Of a stretch of DNA of 64,000 bases, positions 1 to 12,349 are shown one piece after another; position 1 is the first letter of the stretch; the number at the start of each line of letters is the position of its first letter. Location of the stretch: contig JAODUO010000054.1 in the NCBI GenBank assembly GCA_025642075.2, positions 231,001 to 295,000 on the forward strand, in the 5' to 3' direction. Origin of the DNA: Ridgeia piscesae. Taxonomy: Eukaryota; Annelida; Polychaeta; Sabellida; Siboglinidae. The position numbers and the translations under genes were made by a program. The notes beneath the pieces are model-generated. The model was not told where the DNA came from. It searched no databases and saw nothing but the letters and a program-made list of their open reading frames with translations.

Positions 1-48
1 TAAGACCTGTGGACCATTTCAAAAAGATAATAAGTACACTGTACATGA

Positions 49-111
49 AAAACTCACTAAACAGAATCGATTAATAAATAATTTATTAATCGATTCTGTT
101 TAGTGAGTTTT
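49..111. repeat. Near-perfect palindrome, 31-bp arms
   Basis: Bases 49-79 are the exact reverse complement of 81-111 with a single base between them. As RNA or single-stranded DNA this folds into an uninterrupted 31-bp hairpin. It is AT-rich and contains no ORF. It could be a tiny foldback element or the closed end of an inverted duplication. Confidence 0.9.
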
Positions 112-844
112 AAAATTATTTATGCTTTTTACAAATACAAAAAGTCCATACTGCGGCACCAGGTACACTATTTTTGTGACACTGGCAAGTGTTCTGTGGT
201 GTGTCTTGGTGTTTTTCTGTGTACATACGATTATTAATTTTATCTTTACCATAATCTATTGATAATCTTTTTCAAAGCATCGTATCCGTGCCTCTTATTT
301 ATCTGGAAAAATACTGAATTTTTTTAATGTTTTTAAAAAACTGCACCACTTATTTTGTGGTGCACATTAAAAATATTGTCACGTAATTGGAATATGCAAA
401 GTATCTTGTAATACAATTTCACTTCCAGATTACAGCCTGCGTGCGTTCAGTCTGCATTCATAAAAAAGATTTCGCATATCCCTAATAATATAATCGGGGG
501 TGTCTACAAAACAAAATATACTTTATTAATGAATTTAATATTACAATACATGTGCTGCATGATAACAGAGTAAAACGTAAACACCGATTATGTAAGTGCT
601 ACAATAAAGAAACTAGTGTTTGTATAAGATTTCATGTTTATTAAAAGAGGCATCAGTACAGGCGACATGATTAAAATGTTCATAGCAAGTGTCAGAATGT
701 GTCACGGTCACTAAGCACACGTCTGACCACTCCCGTATTCCACCTGTACTCTCCCAGGCAACCTCAACACCCCAACCATATCCTTCTAGTTTTTGTGTAA
801 ATAATTGCAAAACTGTACATAATAGTTAATATCCCGATAAACCG

Positions 845-1255
845 CAAGATGAGGGCTATTTAGCAGACCTCAAATGAGGACCATAGTTTAACAGACCATC
901 AAATGAAGACAACTTAATGAACCACCAAATTATAATCATGAGGACCTCAAATGCTGACCATTTATTGTTGCATCAAATGATGACAATTTGATGAACCAGA
1001 AGATGCCCATTTGATCATTCGATGGCCCACCAAATTATAATCATGTCATAGACCACCAAAACATGACATTTGTAGAGCCATGAAATAAGACTGACCAAAA
1101 ATTAGGACATGTTAGACACACAAATTGAGGACCATCTGTCAGATCAACAAAATATATTACAAATAATTCATAAGATGTGGGGAACTCACCAAATGGAAGA
1201 CCATGTGCCCGGTCAACCAACGTGTTGTCTGCTAAACGGGGACCATTTAGTGATG
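845..1255. repeat. Degenerate minisatellite, period about 28 bp
   Basis: Variants of a unit resembling ACCAYCAAATGADGACCATT recur throughout this block, usually about 28 bp apart but with many indels. The first 20 bases of the window contain a related piece. No gene is visible across 120-2918, which is the 3' flank of the minus-strand gene that ends at 2919. Confidence 0.6.
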
Positions 1256-1965
1256 TGAGTGGGCATTTGTTGTTTTGGTCTGATGTTTAAATAATATCTG
1301 GAAACATACGCTACATCTATACTGGCCACCACTACTCAACCCACATGTGCAAACAACTCGGGCCACATAAATACAACTGAAACTGTATAGACCATGACTG
1401 ATACATAAGCTGGCAGAATTAATTTCATATTTACATGATCCACAGCGTAATTACGCCTCTGCACAACATTCAGTAAAATCAATGTATTAAAATCACTCCA
1501 TGGCCTGATTACAGAAAAGGCAAGTCTGGATCAACAGACTAAGGCAGGACACAGAATTTAGTACAGTGTACTGTCAAAATCTACATTTGACCTTAACGAA
1601 CTTGTCATTCGGGATGGCTAAATAAGGCAATTCATTATTTTCACCTGAAATTCCGATTCGCTGGCACTGATCTTACAGTGAAATTAAGACTGAGACAATG
1701 ATCACAAGCATACATTTGCAATCTTTGTAATACTACAAAAATCAGACCTGATTTTTTCTACACAAAGACAGTCCTTTGTAAAGACTGCGTTACGGCTGAG
1801 CCAAAGACAATAAGAAAGAAAGCGTAACACATACAGCCGAAAAGAAGGAATACTGGCGGTCACCTGTACTGCTATGCAAAATACAGGCTTTGGCACATTC
1901 ATCTGTTCACATTTGCACGTCGCACGCACATATGCAGGCATAAACACATGCATCCACACACATAC

Positions 1966-2005
<40 letters not shown>

Positions 2006-2027
2006 ACACACACACACACACACACAC
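1966..2027. repeat. (CA)n microsatellite
   Basis: Almost uninterrupted CA dinucleotides, with one phase slip near 2004. Apparent ORFs across it are low-complexity artefacts. Confidence 0.95.
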
Positions 2028-2918
2028 TTGAAACTACATCCTGGTTCTGCTTGTATATTATATTATGTGTATATTATGTGTTGTAGCTGATTATAATACA
2101 CAGCATGTGTCCTAAATATTAGGAAAACTCGTGAATGTGTGCACCATAGCAATGAGTGGAAGAAACAAAAATGAAACTTCTGATTTGCTAAAACTCAGAA
2201 ATAACCTAATGTGCACTGCTCTGCATTCATTAGTTAAAGAAACGGTTGGTCATTTAACAAAACACTGATAAGTATTTTGACAAAATTACAAAGCCACCAC
2301 ACATCTCCGACTATAGTCACCCTAGGATTTGCTGGTTTCCGACAGTTTCCCAATAATAATTGCTGGCTAAAAAATGGTGAATGATGATGTTTCTAGCAGA
2401 ACTTCTACCAGAATTCCTAGGATTAATTTTTCACTCTAATATGTTCCTATAACCTTCCCTTAGAAGATCGGCCAACAGTTGATGTGTTTGCTTAAAAAGA
2501 ATGTAACAACGATTTTCATTGGTTGATTGCTATGAAGCTTGTCGTGGGGTTCATGTCATTATTAAGTTATGTCCTTAATTGTTTCACTTTAAGCTGATCT
2601 ATTTACCATATTATACTTCATGTTTTTGTACTATTGCTTATCTTTAGGTTTAAAAAGTGATTGGATGTTGTCAGAAATGATTTAAACAGGAATTTCAGAG
2701 ATCAATAAATGTGATAACACAGTTGTCATTCAGTCAACCAATAAAAACTGTTACACATTCCATTTAAGAGAAAACATCTTGTTGACCATGTACTCACTAC
2801 TCTTGATTTACCTGGACACACCTGAAAGGTAAAGAGATGATCGTCTCTGTGTGACAGACGGGTGACACTGCGTCCTGTCATGACTGTCTCAGTGTCACTA
2901 TGGGGGTCGTGTCACAAC

Positions 2919-3313
2919 TCACGCTTGCAGCTGGAAGAGAATCAGTCTCAAGTTGATGCTGCGGGCCGCCAGCAGTTTATTGCACTCGACCGAACTGAGG
3001 ATCGGCAGCAGTTGATAGTCGGTCTCAGTCGCCTCGTTGCTGAAGTCGAACTTGTAGATCGCGGGATTCATGTGGGTGTTGGTGTACGGGCCCTCGATCG
3101 CGACGTACTGCAGTTGCATCGGCGTCGACGGCAGCTTCGACTTGAGCACGAGCTGGTAGGTGAGGGTACGATCGGGGCTGTGTACGGGATGCTTCTGGTT
3201 GTCGTTCACCCGCGCTTTCACCACCCACTGGTGGCTGAAGGCGCTGAAGCGACTTGTCTCGTAGAACAACTTGCTGATGTAGTCGTCTGTGCGATACGGC
3301 CGCAGTTGCAGGT
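2919..3313 (-). CDS. CYHR1 (ZTRAF1): CYHR1/ZTRAF1 terminal coding exon
   Basis: The acceptor CTTTCAG precedes AC, completing an Asp codon. The exon encodes the conserved C-terminal domain ([20 protein letters not shown], then [10 protein letters not shown], then [14 protein letters not shown]) and stops at TGA 2921-2919. No confident poly(A) signal was located downstream. Confidence 0.93.
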
Positions 3314-6300
3314 CTGAAAGTGACGTGTTGGTTGTCAGCAGCCGTTATACACCCAGAGGGAGGGAAAATAGTACGGGGGAACCAAATGTTTTTATCAGGG
3401 CGTCTCAGCCAGGGTAAGTAAGACAATACACAATGTGTAAGTGTGTAGGTGGTAGTGGACTTACTAGCTCTAGTGATGGGCAACTTTGAAAAACGGGCTT
3501 AACAATACTGTAGCTACATGCATGTGACAAACAGAGTTGATGAGTTGGTTGAAAGAGAAGCAGAAGAGACAGAGAAGATGAAGAAGAGCAGGAGAACAGA
3601 AAAAAGAACTAGAAGAAGAGGAGCAGAAAGAGAAAAAAAAGATAAGAAGGAGGAGAGTAGAAGATCAGAAGAACAGGAGGGGAAGAAGAGATTGCAGAGA
3701 TGGGATGATAACAAGAAGATGAAAAGATGAAGAATTAGACGAAGAAAAGAGAAGAAACGAACAAAACGACGATGAAAAGAATTAGAAGAAGAGGAGAAAA
3801 AGAGACGTCAAGAAGAACAGAATGAGAAGAGAAAGATGCCCTCACCGCTGAAGGTGATTTTCTCCAGTGAGAGCAGATTGAAGATGTTCTTGTAGAGTCG
3901 CATCTCGTCCTCCTGCCGGTGATACGTCACGTCGAGCAGGTCCATGATGTCCGCGGCGGGCTTGCTGGGGTGCGTGCACATCTTCTCGTGCTCCTTCAGC
4001 TCGTGCGGGGGACCCTCCCACGGACAGCCGATGCGCTCGAACTTGCACGGCACACGTCTACAACAGGGTCGAGGTGTGCACGCGGTGAGACGGGGCGTGC
4101 ACGCACGGCGGCCGACGCACATGCACTAGGAGCGGCGGGGAGAGAAGTGAAGAAAGTGGCGACTTACCGTACTCGCTACATCGCTGATCTCGGCCCCTCC
4201 CTATACCCTCAGCCCACCCCGCTGCAATGGAAGTCAGAAGAGCGGATTAGTGACGGTTCAAAGGTTAATCTAAGTGCGGAGGTTGCTGCCTCGTCATCGT
4301 CGTCGTTAGTTACCTGTGTCATCGTTGTTACGTCGCGTCGTCTTTGTTATTTTTATTTTTGTCGCTTATACCTCATTGTTGTCGTTCATCTGTGTATTGT
4401 TAAATATATCCCATAAAACACCCGCGAAAATATGCAAATTGAAGCCGTTGTAAGTATCACGCAATAACTGTTGGGATCATGCATTATTTCTAGGGACTGA
4501 AAAACTAAATATCATAACTAAAAAATACTGTGTTTTCTTAGAGCCAGATGACAAGTGCCAGTTGTAATTTCACTAATGTGCATGAGAAATGTTAGTGATA
4601 TTATAGTCACTGCAAGTCAAATAAGTCTGTCTGGAATACTGAAGTCTGTCATTTTAATCAACGAGTTACCTCTAAACAAGTTGCTTTGTATACTTTACCT
4701 GTGTCGTTCTGAAACATTACTACATTTGCCAGCATCTTACCATAAATGGCATGAAGCATGAAATGCCAACAGACATTTGGAAAATTATGTTCTTTATTTT
4801 AAAATATAATTTATACAAATACGGAAGATGCGTGGCAAATGAACAATGCTTGCAAGAAATTTCAGAAAGTCATCTTATCTCAATTTCAAACAGGATATTA
4901 ATAATGGAATGATAATTTTGTTTATTAATTATATGTTGCTGTTAGTGTCTAATATAAACGAACTTACCTTTCAGAGATGTTACTGACATGTTTATGTTGT
5001 GATAAATAAATATTTGTAACTTACTGATTGGTTACTTGGTTAGTGAACGAAAATTAGCATGCTTACCCATATCAAACTAGTACAGTAGAAAAGTAACTTG
5101 AATATGAAATATTAACACTGACTAATAGAAATAACCAACGCAATCACTGATATAGTAATAATTAACCAGGATAACAGGTTGTTTACTAAAAAATTGCACA
5201 TCCACGGCAGTCCCTGCTGGATCTAGTCTGAAAATACTTAAACGTTGAATCAACCAATTAAATTATTATTTCAACAAGAACAGCTGCACCAACTACATTA
5301 CTGACATCTATACACAGAAAACGCAATACAATTAGATACACGGATTGGTTGATTCGATGTTTATGCATTTTCGGACTAAATCAGAGTTCACCAGGGGTGG
5401 ATATGCAATTTTTCCGGTGCACACTAGTGTAGCTTGACCCAGGATACGCCAGCGGCAGACAGATTCATGTTTTTGCAACATGTCAGCAAAGTGAATCCCC
5501 TGTAAGAGAGCCTTACCTTGGCGCAAACAGAACAATATATACAGTACCTTCACACGGTGGCTACCAGAAGACTTCCTCTCACAACACGCCCGAGTCAGCA
5601 GTGTGTTTACACAGACAACTACTCATTAACAGAGCGCGCTCGGTCACCACCGACAACTCCGCCACGACACTGCGTCATCGTCGTTCCCTCCATCGCGACC
5701 TACACCTACAAGTGGAACGTCATCGCCGCCACAACGCGTGACGGCGCAAACACAATCGGGTGTCATCATCAATATAAAACACACATACATGACACAGCAA
5801 AGCAATGGTGACATCGACAGTGAGCTGCGATGAAACGTATAAGCGACACGACATGACACGCACCTTTCCTGACACAGTTCCCCCTCGTGCATTGCCAGCT
5901 CGCTCCGCGGGAGTCGTGCCGAGCAGAATCGACATTCCGCCGGTAGCTCCGAGATCGCTTTCTCAACGGCCAGGTTGCGGATGCAGGCCGTCTTGCTGAT
6001 CTCGCACCGACAGTTTGGACAGGTGGCACTCTCGTCCTTCAGTCGGGCATCAGCGAGGAGGTGCGAGAGACAACTTGCGCACATCAGGTGACCATTGGTG
6101 CACTGTGGACAGACAGGATGACCTGGTTAGATGCATTGATAGATTTAGACCGGACTGGTCAACTTATGAAACAGCCACCATGTTAATACTAATAGTTATG
6201 TACCTTAATATAATAGGTGTCTGCATGTGGCATATGTGAGTTTTGATATGTGCACAGTCCACATCCATGTGTGTATTTGTTGCATTGCTACAAACACAGA

Positions 6301-7669
6301 CAGTAAATCGAGACAACTGTGATTCAAGTCCATCCATTGGTGTTTAAAAACTTGTACAATTCTGTCTGTCCCTCGCCACCCCAAGGTAATATATATCCAG
6401 CCTGAATGATACCAACATAAAAATGTTCGCTAGATAGAATTTTACTCACACACTCACTCAGTCCTCACTCACTCTCACTCACCCACCCATCCACTCACTC
6501 ACAAACACAATATTACACACATGCACACATCCACGCATACATCTTGACTAGTTTTCTTCCACTGATCACTTCCAAATGTTCTGTATCTCTTCTGTATCAG
6601 CCTGGCACGACAAAACCCCTTTACAGCACACGTCTTGCATAAACTGTGAATGGCTTCCACTGCTCTGTATGTCCGCATGTGTGAAATATATCCCATTATA
6701 CATCTACGTTCACTGTGTTTTTGCACGAGCATAATATGGTGTCCATTTTAAAGCTGGTACTTTTTATATTAAGAACAATTAGTTCTTACAACTGTTACTG
6801 TATCGAACCATTGGATGCTCAGTGATCGATACTGGGTTTTATAATTGTAAAAAATATTTAATTTCATGTTTGATAAGTTTATAAAAATATATATATATAT
6901 ATATACAATATGGTTTCTATTGGACATCTTCGTCACACTGCATGGTGGTATGAACATATAGACTAGACACATGTACACATACATACATGTGTACACACGC
7001 ATGCACGCATGCACGCACGCATGCATGCACACACATGTCTTGGTCCTCAGTCAAACAGCTGTAGAAACAATTTACACTTCAAACTTTTTTCTGCAAAATG
7101 GCACTCTCTACATTTGTAATTGAAGAAACTTGCCCTGAATCAGTGGAATAAACAGTGCACTAGCTATAGCTATGAACCTCGGTGACCCAGTCCAGTCGGC
7201 CAGTGTGTATGCGCTACCTAATTGTCTATATAACTACCAGCCACTGGGTGCACATAATCACTCAACCAGAACATTAATCTTACCTCCAAAGTACAATAAG
7301 GTCACTACACCAGTGACATTCACGATTGCTGTGATACTAAGATACTATCATTGAGCATACTGTTGATCTGATAACCCAACTACATGTAGTACATCTACCA
7401 GCATAAAGCCAGCAGTGGTCTGATAGGATCCTGCAATACTATGGAAATCACTGAAGCGTGTCATATAACAACCAGCACCAGCATTTACTGTATATGATAC
7501 ATGTTGCAAGATCTATAAAAGATTGTCCTGCAACCTAATAGCTGCCGGCAGATTATTAAAACAAGCCAGGAAACAGCTGTCAATGCTGAACACTCAAGGC
7601 CAGTTGTCTTGACAGCCAGATACAATTACACTGTGACTAGAATATACATCACATATTTACTAAAACAGT

Positions 7670-7709
<40 letters not shown>

Positions 7710-7710
7710 T

Positions 7711-7767
<57 letters not shown>

Positions 7768-10700
7768 GCATGTGTATTGTTGCTCCATTCCACATATAAT
7801 ACATGCACGCACGCACGCATGCACACACAGACACACACACACACACACACACACAGGATTAATAATAATTAAGAACTTTTAATTTGTGAAATGCCCTATA
7901 TCCAGAATATACTTCCGCTCCGAGGTGTATGAAATATAACATTTGTAAAACATAAATATCTAAATTATACGTAATCAAGTAAACTTACGCGTAATGATTA
8001 AATGATAATAGATAATTAAACAAAGCTTCTAAAATCCTAGCGCATAACCTAAATTTATCAGCAATAAATAAATAGATAAAATATATTAATAAGTTAATAA
8101 TAAAGTAAGATATTAAACTAATTTGAGAAACTACAATTACGGTTACAATACATTCATTATAAAACACATTACAAGTAGTTTACAAATGCGGCCTTAAAAA
8201 GATGTGCATGCACACAGACATGCAGGCACACAAAAGCATACACATGTATGAATAGTATCAGACGTGTGCATGCGGGCACTACACAAAGAATCAATGCTGG
8301 ACAGGGGCTGCCTGGTGGAGATATTTATGCCAGTCAATCAGCAGGAATACACATGCCCTGCATTCCAAGTGACCAGTCCAGTCAATGGTCAGCTGTCCGG
8401 TAGCTCCCTGCTGGGACCACTCAGTGACCCCAGATTCAACCACAGCTAGGCACTGTAAACAAGTCCTGATTGACCTATGACCTGTGTGAATTCATGGGGA
8501 CATACCACCAAATGGATTCCTACGCCATTACACATAGTAGTCCTGCATTGTGCACTTTTTTTAAATTTCTGGAAACATTGAATGTAGGACTGGTTGAATG
8601 GAAACTATATTTCTGCGTAGCATGATATCACAGCTGCAAAATTAAGATTTTTTTGTCACACAGTGAAAATGTGCGTATGCATACAGGTGTAATTTGGCCT
8701 AGAGGGGTCAATTAACATTGACAATCAGCTGCTGATTGAAGCAAAAATGAAGAGGTGTCAGGTTAGAGATGTCATTTTCACAAATTTTATACATGACATG
8801 TGTCGATGGAAACTAATTAATGTCTGAAATTTCTAATACCATGGATTAATAATCCTAGAGGGTGAAATCAAAGAAACGTTACAATGGCCACCTATGGGAA
8901 ATCAATTGATGGTATCTACCCTCATGGTCACATGCATGGTGCTAGAGTGTAATTGATGTCCTATCTATAATATACTAAGATCAAGTAAAAAAGTAAATAT
9001 ATGTTATATATATAATGTATATATAAAACAAAAAAATATGTACTTATATTTTATTATAATTGAACAACATTGTGTGATGTTTGATGACTTTGTTGGCTAA
9101 TTAATTAGATGTACTTTTTTAAGAATGCAGACATATGAAGTGATGCATTCATGAAGAAAAAAATGCACCAACAAACCACCGGAGCATTTAACATTTTAAC
9201 AATTTTCAAGATTTGACAGTATTAATTTCATGTACTAAATCAACAATCAATACACACCGAGTGTATATCTAGTTGTACGCTGTATTTATTCCTGTTTTTC
9301 CATGGAACTTAATTATAATTATATTAATTTTTAAGTATTTTACCCATACAAGCAATCTGTCTGTCCAACTACGCTGTGATTGATATGTGCACAGTTGTTC
9401 CCAGCACTGCACCTGTCTGACAGTGGCACTGGCCCAGCAGGGATTACATGTCATGTGTGAGATGATATCAAGATGATATCTCCACCTGGTCTATATAGAC
9501 ACATATGCAGCTTTTATAATGCTGTCTGCTATGTCCTCTACTGCACAGTTGCTACAGCAAGTCTGAGTCATCTGTTTGCATTGAGGCCATGGTAGCTAAC
9601 AGGCTGTGACAAACTGAATTCACAGAAATGTAATCAATCTTATTTTGTTTTTACAACTGTCAGCTTGTACGTCACCATGTGTATATGGCAGGATAGAATG
9701 CAAATACTTGAATAGAATATACTCATCAATTTTAAAGCTGATATGTTTTATGTTAAGGACAATTTGTTATTATAACTGCTACAATACTTAAGTTTTCGCA
9801 AAAAGATATTTAAATGAGAGGATTACTTCATAGTATAGATGCAGCTGTAAAACATTTAGATGTGTACATGGTTTTTGTTTTAACATTAACTACCGGAACT
9901 AAACCCGCCGATTTTTCATTTTTCCTGACAAGTCTCAACAAGAATATAGACATCACCACCACATGATTTAATCTATAGATGTTAACTTTACTTCAGGGTG
10001 ACAACAACGTTTGCCTCAATTACAGAATTTCTGCAACTAGACAAACAGTGCTTACTATGCATTAAATCTATGCATATGATTCTGGTTTAATTATTATTAA
10101 ATAATGATGATATATATCAGAGTTATTTAATAATAATTAACCAGGTTATACTGGCTCCATGGTCCAACTCAATTAGCACTTTGATTTATGTCACAACTTT
10201 AAATCCAGGTCCCTTGAATTATATAATCGCTAAAGTTATGCCCCTTCCAAAGTCTAAATTACCATGAATACAGTCAGCAAATATGTTATCATGTCTTCAT
10301 CTTTACACAGGATATCCCATAGCCCAATCTGATCATATACAATGATCCCAGATAAAACCATCTAATGAACTCAGTCTTTACAATCATGTGGGTAATTGTG
10401 GAATTTGAGATGGTTATCTATAATCACCCTACAGGCATTTCATCTGGCATTGCAACTCTGTCATGCATGGCTCTGAAGCAATTCGATGAACATGATAACC
10501 AAGCCTTGGAATCCTCTATATACACACTATCAGCTGGCACAGAGAAGAGTTACATTTCCACTAAGGTCACTTTTGAAGTATCTTATCAAAGTATGCACTA
10601 CAAGATGGGGCTCTGCATTCCCATAACCAAATATGGTATAATTAGCCAAACAACTCGTGCTGCCCCCTGGCTTAAGTTGTCTATGAACGTGAGACAACGC

Positions 10701-11377
10701 CCCTCCCTGGGTAGGCTGGTTCGTTCACGGTTTCGCCAGCTCTCCAACATTAATCATTCATGGACGGCATCGAACTCTAAGACTAAAGTCCGTGAACCCC
10801 AGTATCAAATGGTAACTTAACTAACTGGTAACAATTCACATCGTCCCAGAAATAAACTCTAGCCCAAAAGAGACGACGCTACTCGATCAGACACAGTATA
10901 CGTATCGTATGTATGAAATAATCCTGGCTGCCCAGGGCCAGAGCTGCCCAGGGCCAGAGAGACCGAGAATTGCCATAGGCGTAATATTTTAAAATTAAAT
11001 ATACGATCGGAATAACTGCATATTGTGATAAGAAACGATACAAAATCAGCACATATGTTAACATTACGATGCAAATTTATAGAGTAATTAAACAAATAAT
11101 AGTCTTGCAATGCCACTTTAATGACAGGCACAAGAACGAAGTAGCGTCATTTGCGAACCTGGAAAACTGTGATTGCTGGCAGATCCAAACAGACGGCACA
11201 GCAGAGAATACCGTTCAGTCGTTCTTCCAGTTTGTACGGCTGCTTTGAAGACTGAACATCAAGCTTTGATTTCTTCTTCAACGGTTCATAATCACCAGAA
11301 ACGTCGTCATCGGGATGACAAGAAACGCCCGCACTCTCAGCTGTTCTGTCTTCTTCCGCCATTTTGTTTGTTGTCAT
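2919..11377 (-). CDS. CYHR1 (ZTRAF1): RING/TRAF-type zinc finger protein, CYHR1/ZTRAF1 orthologue (four coding exons)
   Basis: Spliced minus-strand gene: exons 11377-11159, 6102-5864, 4057-3846 and 3313-2919, giving 1,065 nt, or 354 residues plus stop. All three introns are GT..AG and the phases (0, 2, 1) join into one frame. The N-terminus carries a RING-like finger: C60, C63, C74, H78, C81, C84, C101, C104. A TRAF-type zinc finger lies at about residues 125-185 (motif RIGCPWEGP). A conserved C-terminal domain contains RPYRTDDY and ends [15 protein letters not shown]...LFQLQA. I recognise this order and these motifs from animal cysteine- and histidine-rich protein 1, and the length is close to what I recall for vertebrate orthologues. 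The cellular role of this family is poorly defined; mammalian work links it to galectin-3 binding. Intron 1 is about 5 kb and hosts repeats. There are no frameshifts, so the gene looks intact. Confidence 0.93.
3518..3835. repeat. Purine-rich (GAA/GAG) tract inside intron 3
   Basis: About 300 bp that is almost entirely A and G on the plus strand (GAAGAAGAG-type words). On the gene's sense strand it is a long pyrimidine run within intron 3. Open frames here are low-complexity by-products. Confidence 0.8.
3846..4057 (-). CDS. CYHR1 (ZTRAF1): CYHR1/ZTRAF1 coding exon 3 (TRAF-type zinc finger)
   Basis: The acceptor TTGTAG precedes ACG, completing an Arg codon from exon 2. The exon reads [20 protein letters not shown], then a helical stretch [15 protein letters not shown]. 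The donor is GCG/GTGAGG, phase 1. The following intron (3845-3314) is unusually purine-rich on the plus strand. Confidence 0.92.
4058..5863 (-). other. CYHR1 (ZTRAF1): Intron 2 of CYHR1/ZTRAF1, no other feature seen
   Basis: Flanked by the donor at 5863 and the acceptor at 4058. The middle is AT-rich and I recognise no element or nested gene. GC rises near both exons. Confidence 0.7.
5864..6102 (-). CDS. CYHR1 (ZTRAF1): CYHR1/ZTRAF1 coding exon 2 (rest of RING, start of TRAF zinc finger)
   Basis: The acceptor CCACAG precedes TGC. The exon completes the RING with [11 protein letters not shown] and CPNCRCEIS, then [15 protein letters not shown] begins the TRAF-type zinc-finger region. The donor is AG/GTGCGT, phase 2. 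This exon is the most strongly conserved part of the family that I recognise. Confidence 0.93.
6743..6802. repeat. Short dispersed repeat, copy A
   Basis: Starts CATTTTAAAGCTGGTACT and matches 9727-9790 over about 60 bp in the same orientation, with substitutions. Both copies lie in intron 1. Confidence 0.6.
6887..7034. repeat. TA tract and TGCA/CA-rich simple repeats
   Basis: A short (TA)n run at 6887-6905 is followed at 6965-7034 by alternating purine-pyrimidine sequence (ACATACATGTG, GCATGCACGC). Confidence 0.8.
7672..7855. repeat. Compound microsatellite (TA)n-(GA)n-(CA)n
   Basis: (TA)n at 7672-7700, (GA)n at 7713-7764 and GCAC/CA repeats at 7802-7855, all in intron 1. Confidence 0.95.
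8497..8923 (+). repeat. Dispersed repeat family R1, copy A (427 bp)
   Basis: Aligns over its whole length with 45716-46095 in the same orientation. It starts GGGACATACCAMCAAATGGA, has a shared core TTTCTGCGTAGCATGATATC, and ends near ATCAATTG.TGGTAT. No ORF or terminal repeats are visible. The copies differ by substitutions and several indels, so they are old. Confidence 0.85.
9727..9790. repeat. Short dispersed repeat, copy B
   Basis: Second copy of the segment at 6743-6802 (TTTTAAAGCTGATATG, then GGACAATTTGTTATTATAAC). Confidence 0.55.
10082..10144. repeat. AT-rich inverted repeat, about 22-bp stem
   Basis: CTGGTTTAATTATTATTAAA and its near-perfect complement, ending TAATAATTAACCAG, flank an 18-bp loop. 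One base is missing in the right arm. Confidence 0.75.
11159..11377 (-). CDS. CYHR1 (ZTRAF1): CYHR1/ZTRAF1 coding exon 1 (start, first RING cysteines)
   Basis: Encodes residues 1-73: an acidic leader, a KKKSK basic patch and the first RING cysteines in the motif CCAVCLDLP. It ends with codon CAG followed by donor GTTCGC, phase 0. The first ATG is at 11377. A second in-frame ATG at 11362 (MAEED) lies in AAAATGGCGG, a better Kozak context that also matches a YY1 site, so translation may start five residues later. Confidence 0.9.
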
Positions 11378-11445
11378 TTGGAGCTGTCACGCGTCGAAGT
11401 ATACGTCACGTCGGTGACGTCATTAGCAACCAATCACAGACACGA
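11378..11445 (-). promoter_or_regulatory. CYHR1/ZTRAF1 promoter region
   Basis: Directly upstream of the first ATG, GC and CpG content rises. A perfect cAMP-response palindrome TGACGTCA lies at 11415-11422, with a further CGTCACG half-site pair at 11404-11410. An inverted CCAAT box (CCAAT at 11430-11434, ATTGG on the gene strand) is adjacent. There is no TATA box. This layout is usual for housekeeping promoters. Confidence 0.6.
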
Positions 11446-12349
11446 ACGCTGACCCGGTCAATAATAATTTGGATAATCCCGTGTCGAAGGCGAGACCATA
11501 TTACATGCATGATTATTGGAAAATAAATTCTATTGGCGACGGTGAAATACAATCATGTGACGTTGCATTAATTCACATGTTATGGTACTAGTAGTAATAT
11601 ATCACAACTAAACGGATGTATTGTGATTTTGGTAGCTAACAGCGTCTAAATAAATAATTTAAGGATGAGCAACACGTTTGTAACGTTGCGTGGCCTTCGT
11701 ATTCATGGCCACGTGTCACATTCGTTGCAATGTTTACAGTGCGTGCAAGGCCAAGGGCAACGCAGAGATGAACATTTACGAGGTCAAAGTCGGTGCACCA
11801 ATAATTACGACCATAATTACTAGCGCCTAGACTCTAGTACCAATTTAGCAGCCAACATAAACGCCTCATTCATGTATATCAGTGACAGTGATAGCTGGTC
11901 GCGCACTTAAGTCTTACTTACACAGATGCATGATCGAGTTTTTGTTATCATAGAAAAAACAACAGAATTGTGTACATTTCATTATCACGCTAGTTGTAAT
12001 ATTAGACATGATCCGCCACTGCCAAATCATAAATGTATATGAATACTTAAATTCATGTCGTAACATTTTTTTAACTCATTTGTTTATTTCATTTTTGATG
12101 CCACAGCTAAGATAAGGATCGAGCTTATATAGGTATAAAATTATCACGTACTTATATTACGTAGATTTCTAATTTATTGTTTAAAATTACACTATATAAT
12201 CTTCAAAAAATATGTTGTAAATAAGAAGCTACTAAATTTGCATATCTGTGGATTCATAAATGCATGTATATTAGTTTCATGTTGTCCATAGAGGAATATA
12301 ATTATAATCTATAGACATTGAAAGAGACTATAATTAAATTACGGTTTTT
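11446..12349. other. Intergenic stretch, nothing recognised
   Basis: AT-rich with scattered stops on both strands. No coding, RNA or mobile-element signal was seen. Confidence 0.6.

Larger units (their letters stand above)
6103..11158 (-). other. CYHR1 (ZTRAF1): Intron 1 of CYHR1/ZTRAF1, repeat-rich
   Basis: About 5 kb holding TA, CA and GA microsatellites (6887-7034, 7672-7855), a dispersed repeat shared with 45.7 kb, a 60-bp internally repeated segment and a hairpin at 10.1 kb. The 151-codon plus-strand ORF at 10365-10820 has no recognisable domain and I do not call it a gene. Confidence 0.75.

Noticed and set aside
845..1255. Possible CRISPR array
   Set aside because: Repeats are degenerate and contiguous without unique spacers, and the genome is eukaryotic.
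10365..10820. 151-codon plus-strand ORF inside CYHR1/ZTRAF1 intron 1
   Set aside because: No recognisable domain, ordinary intron composition, and nothing around it suggests a nested gene.
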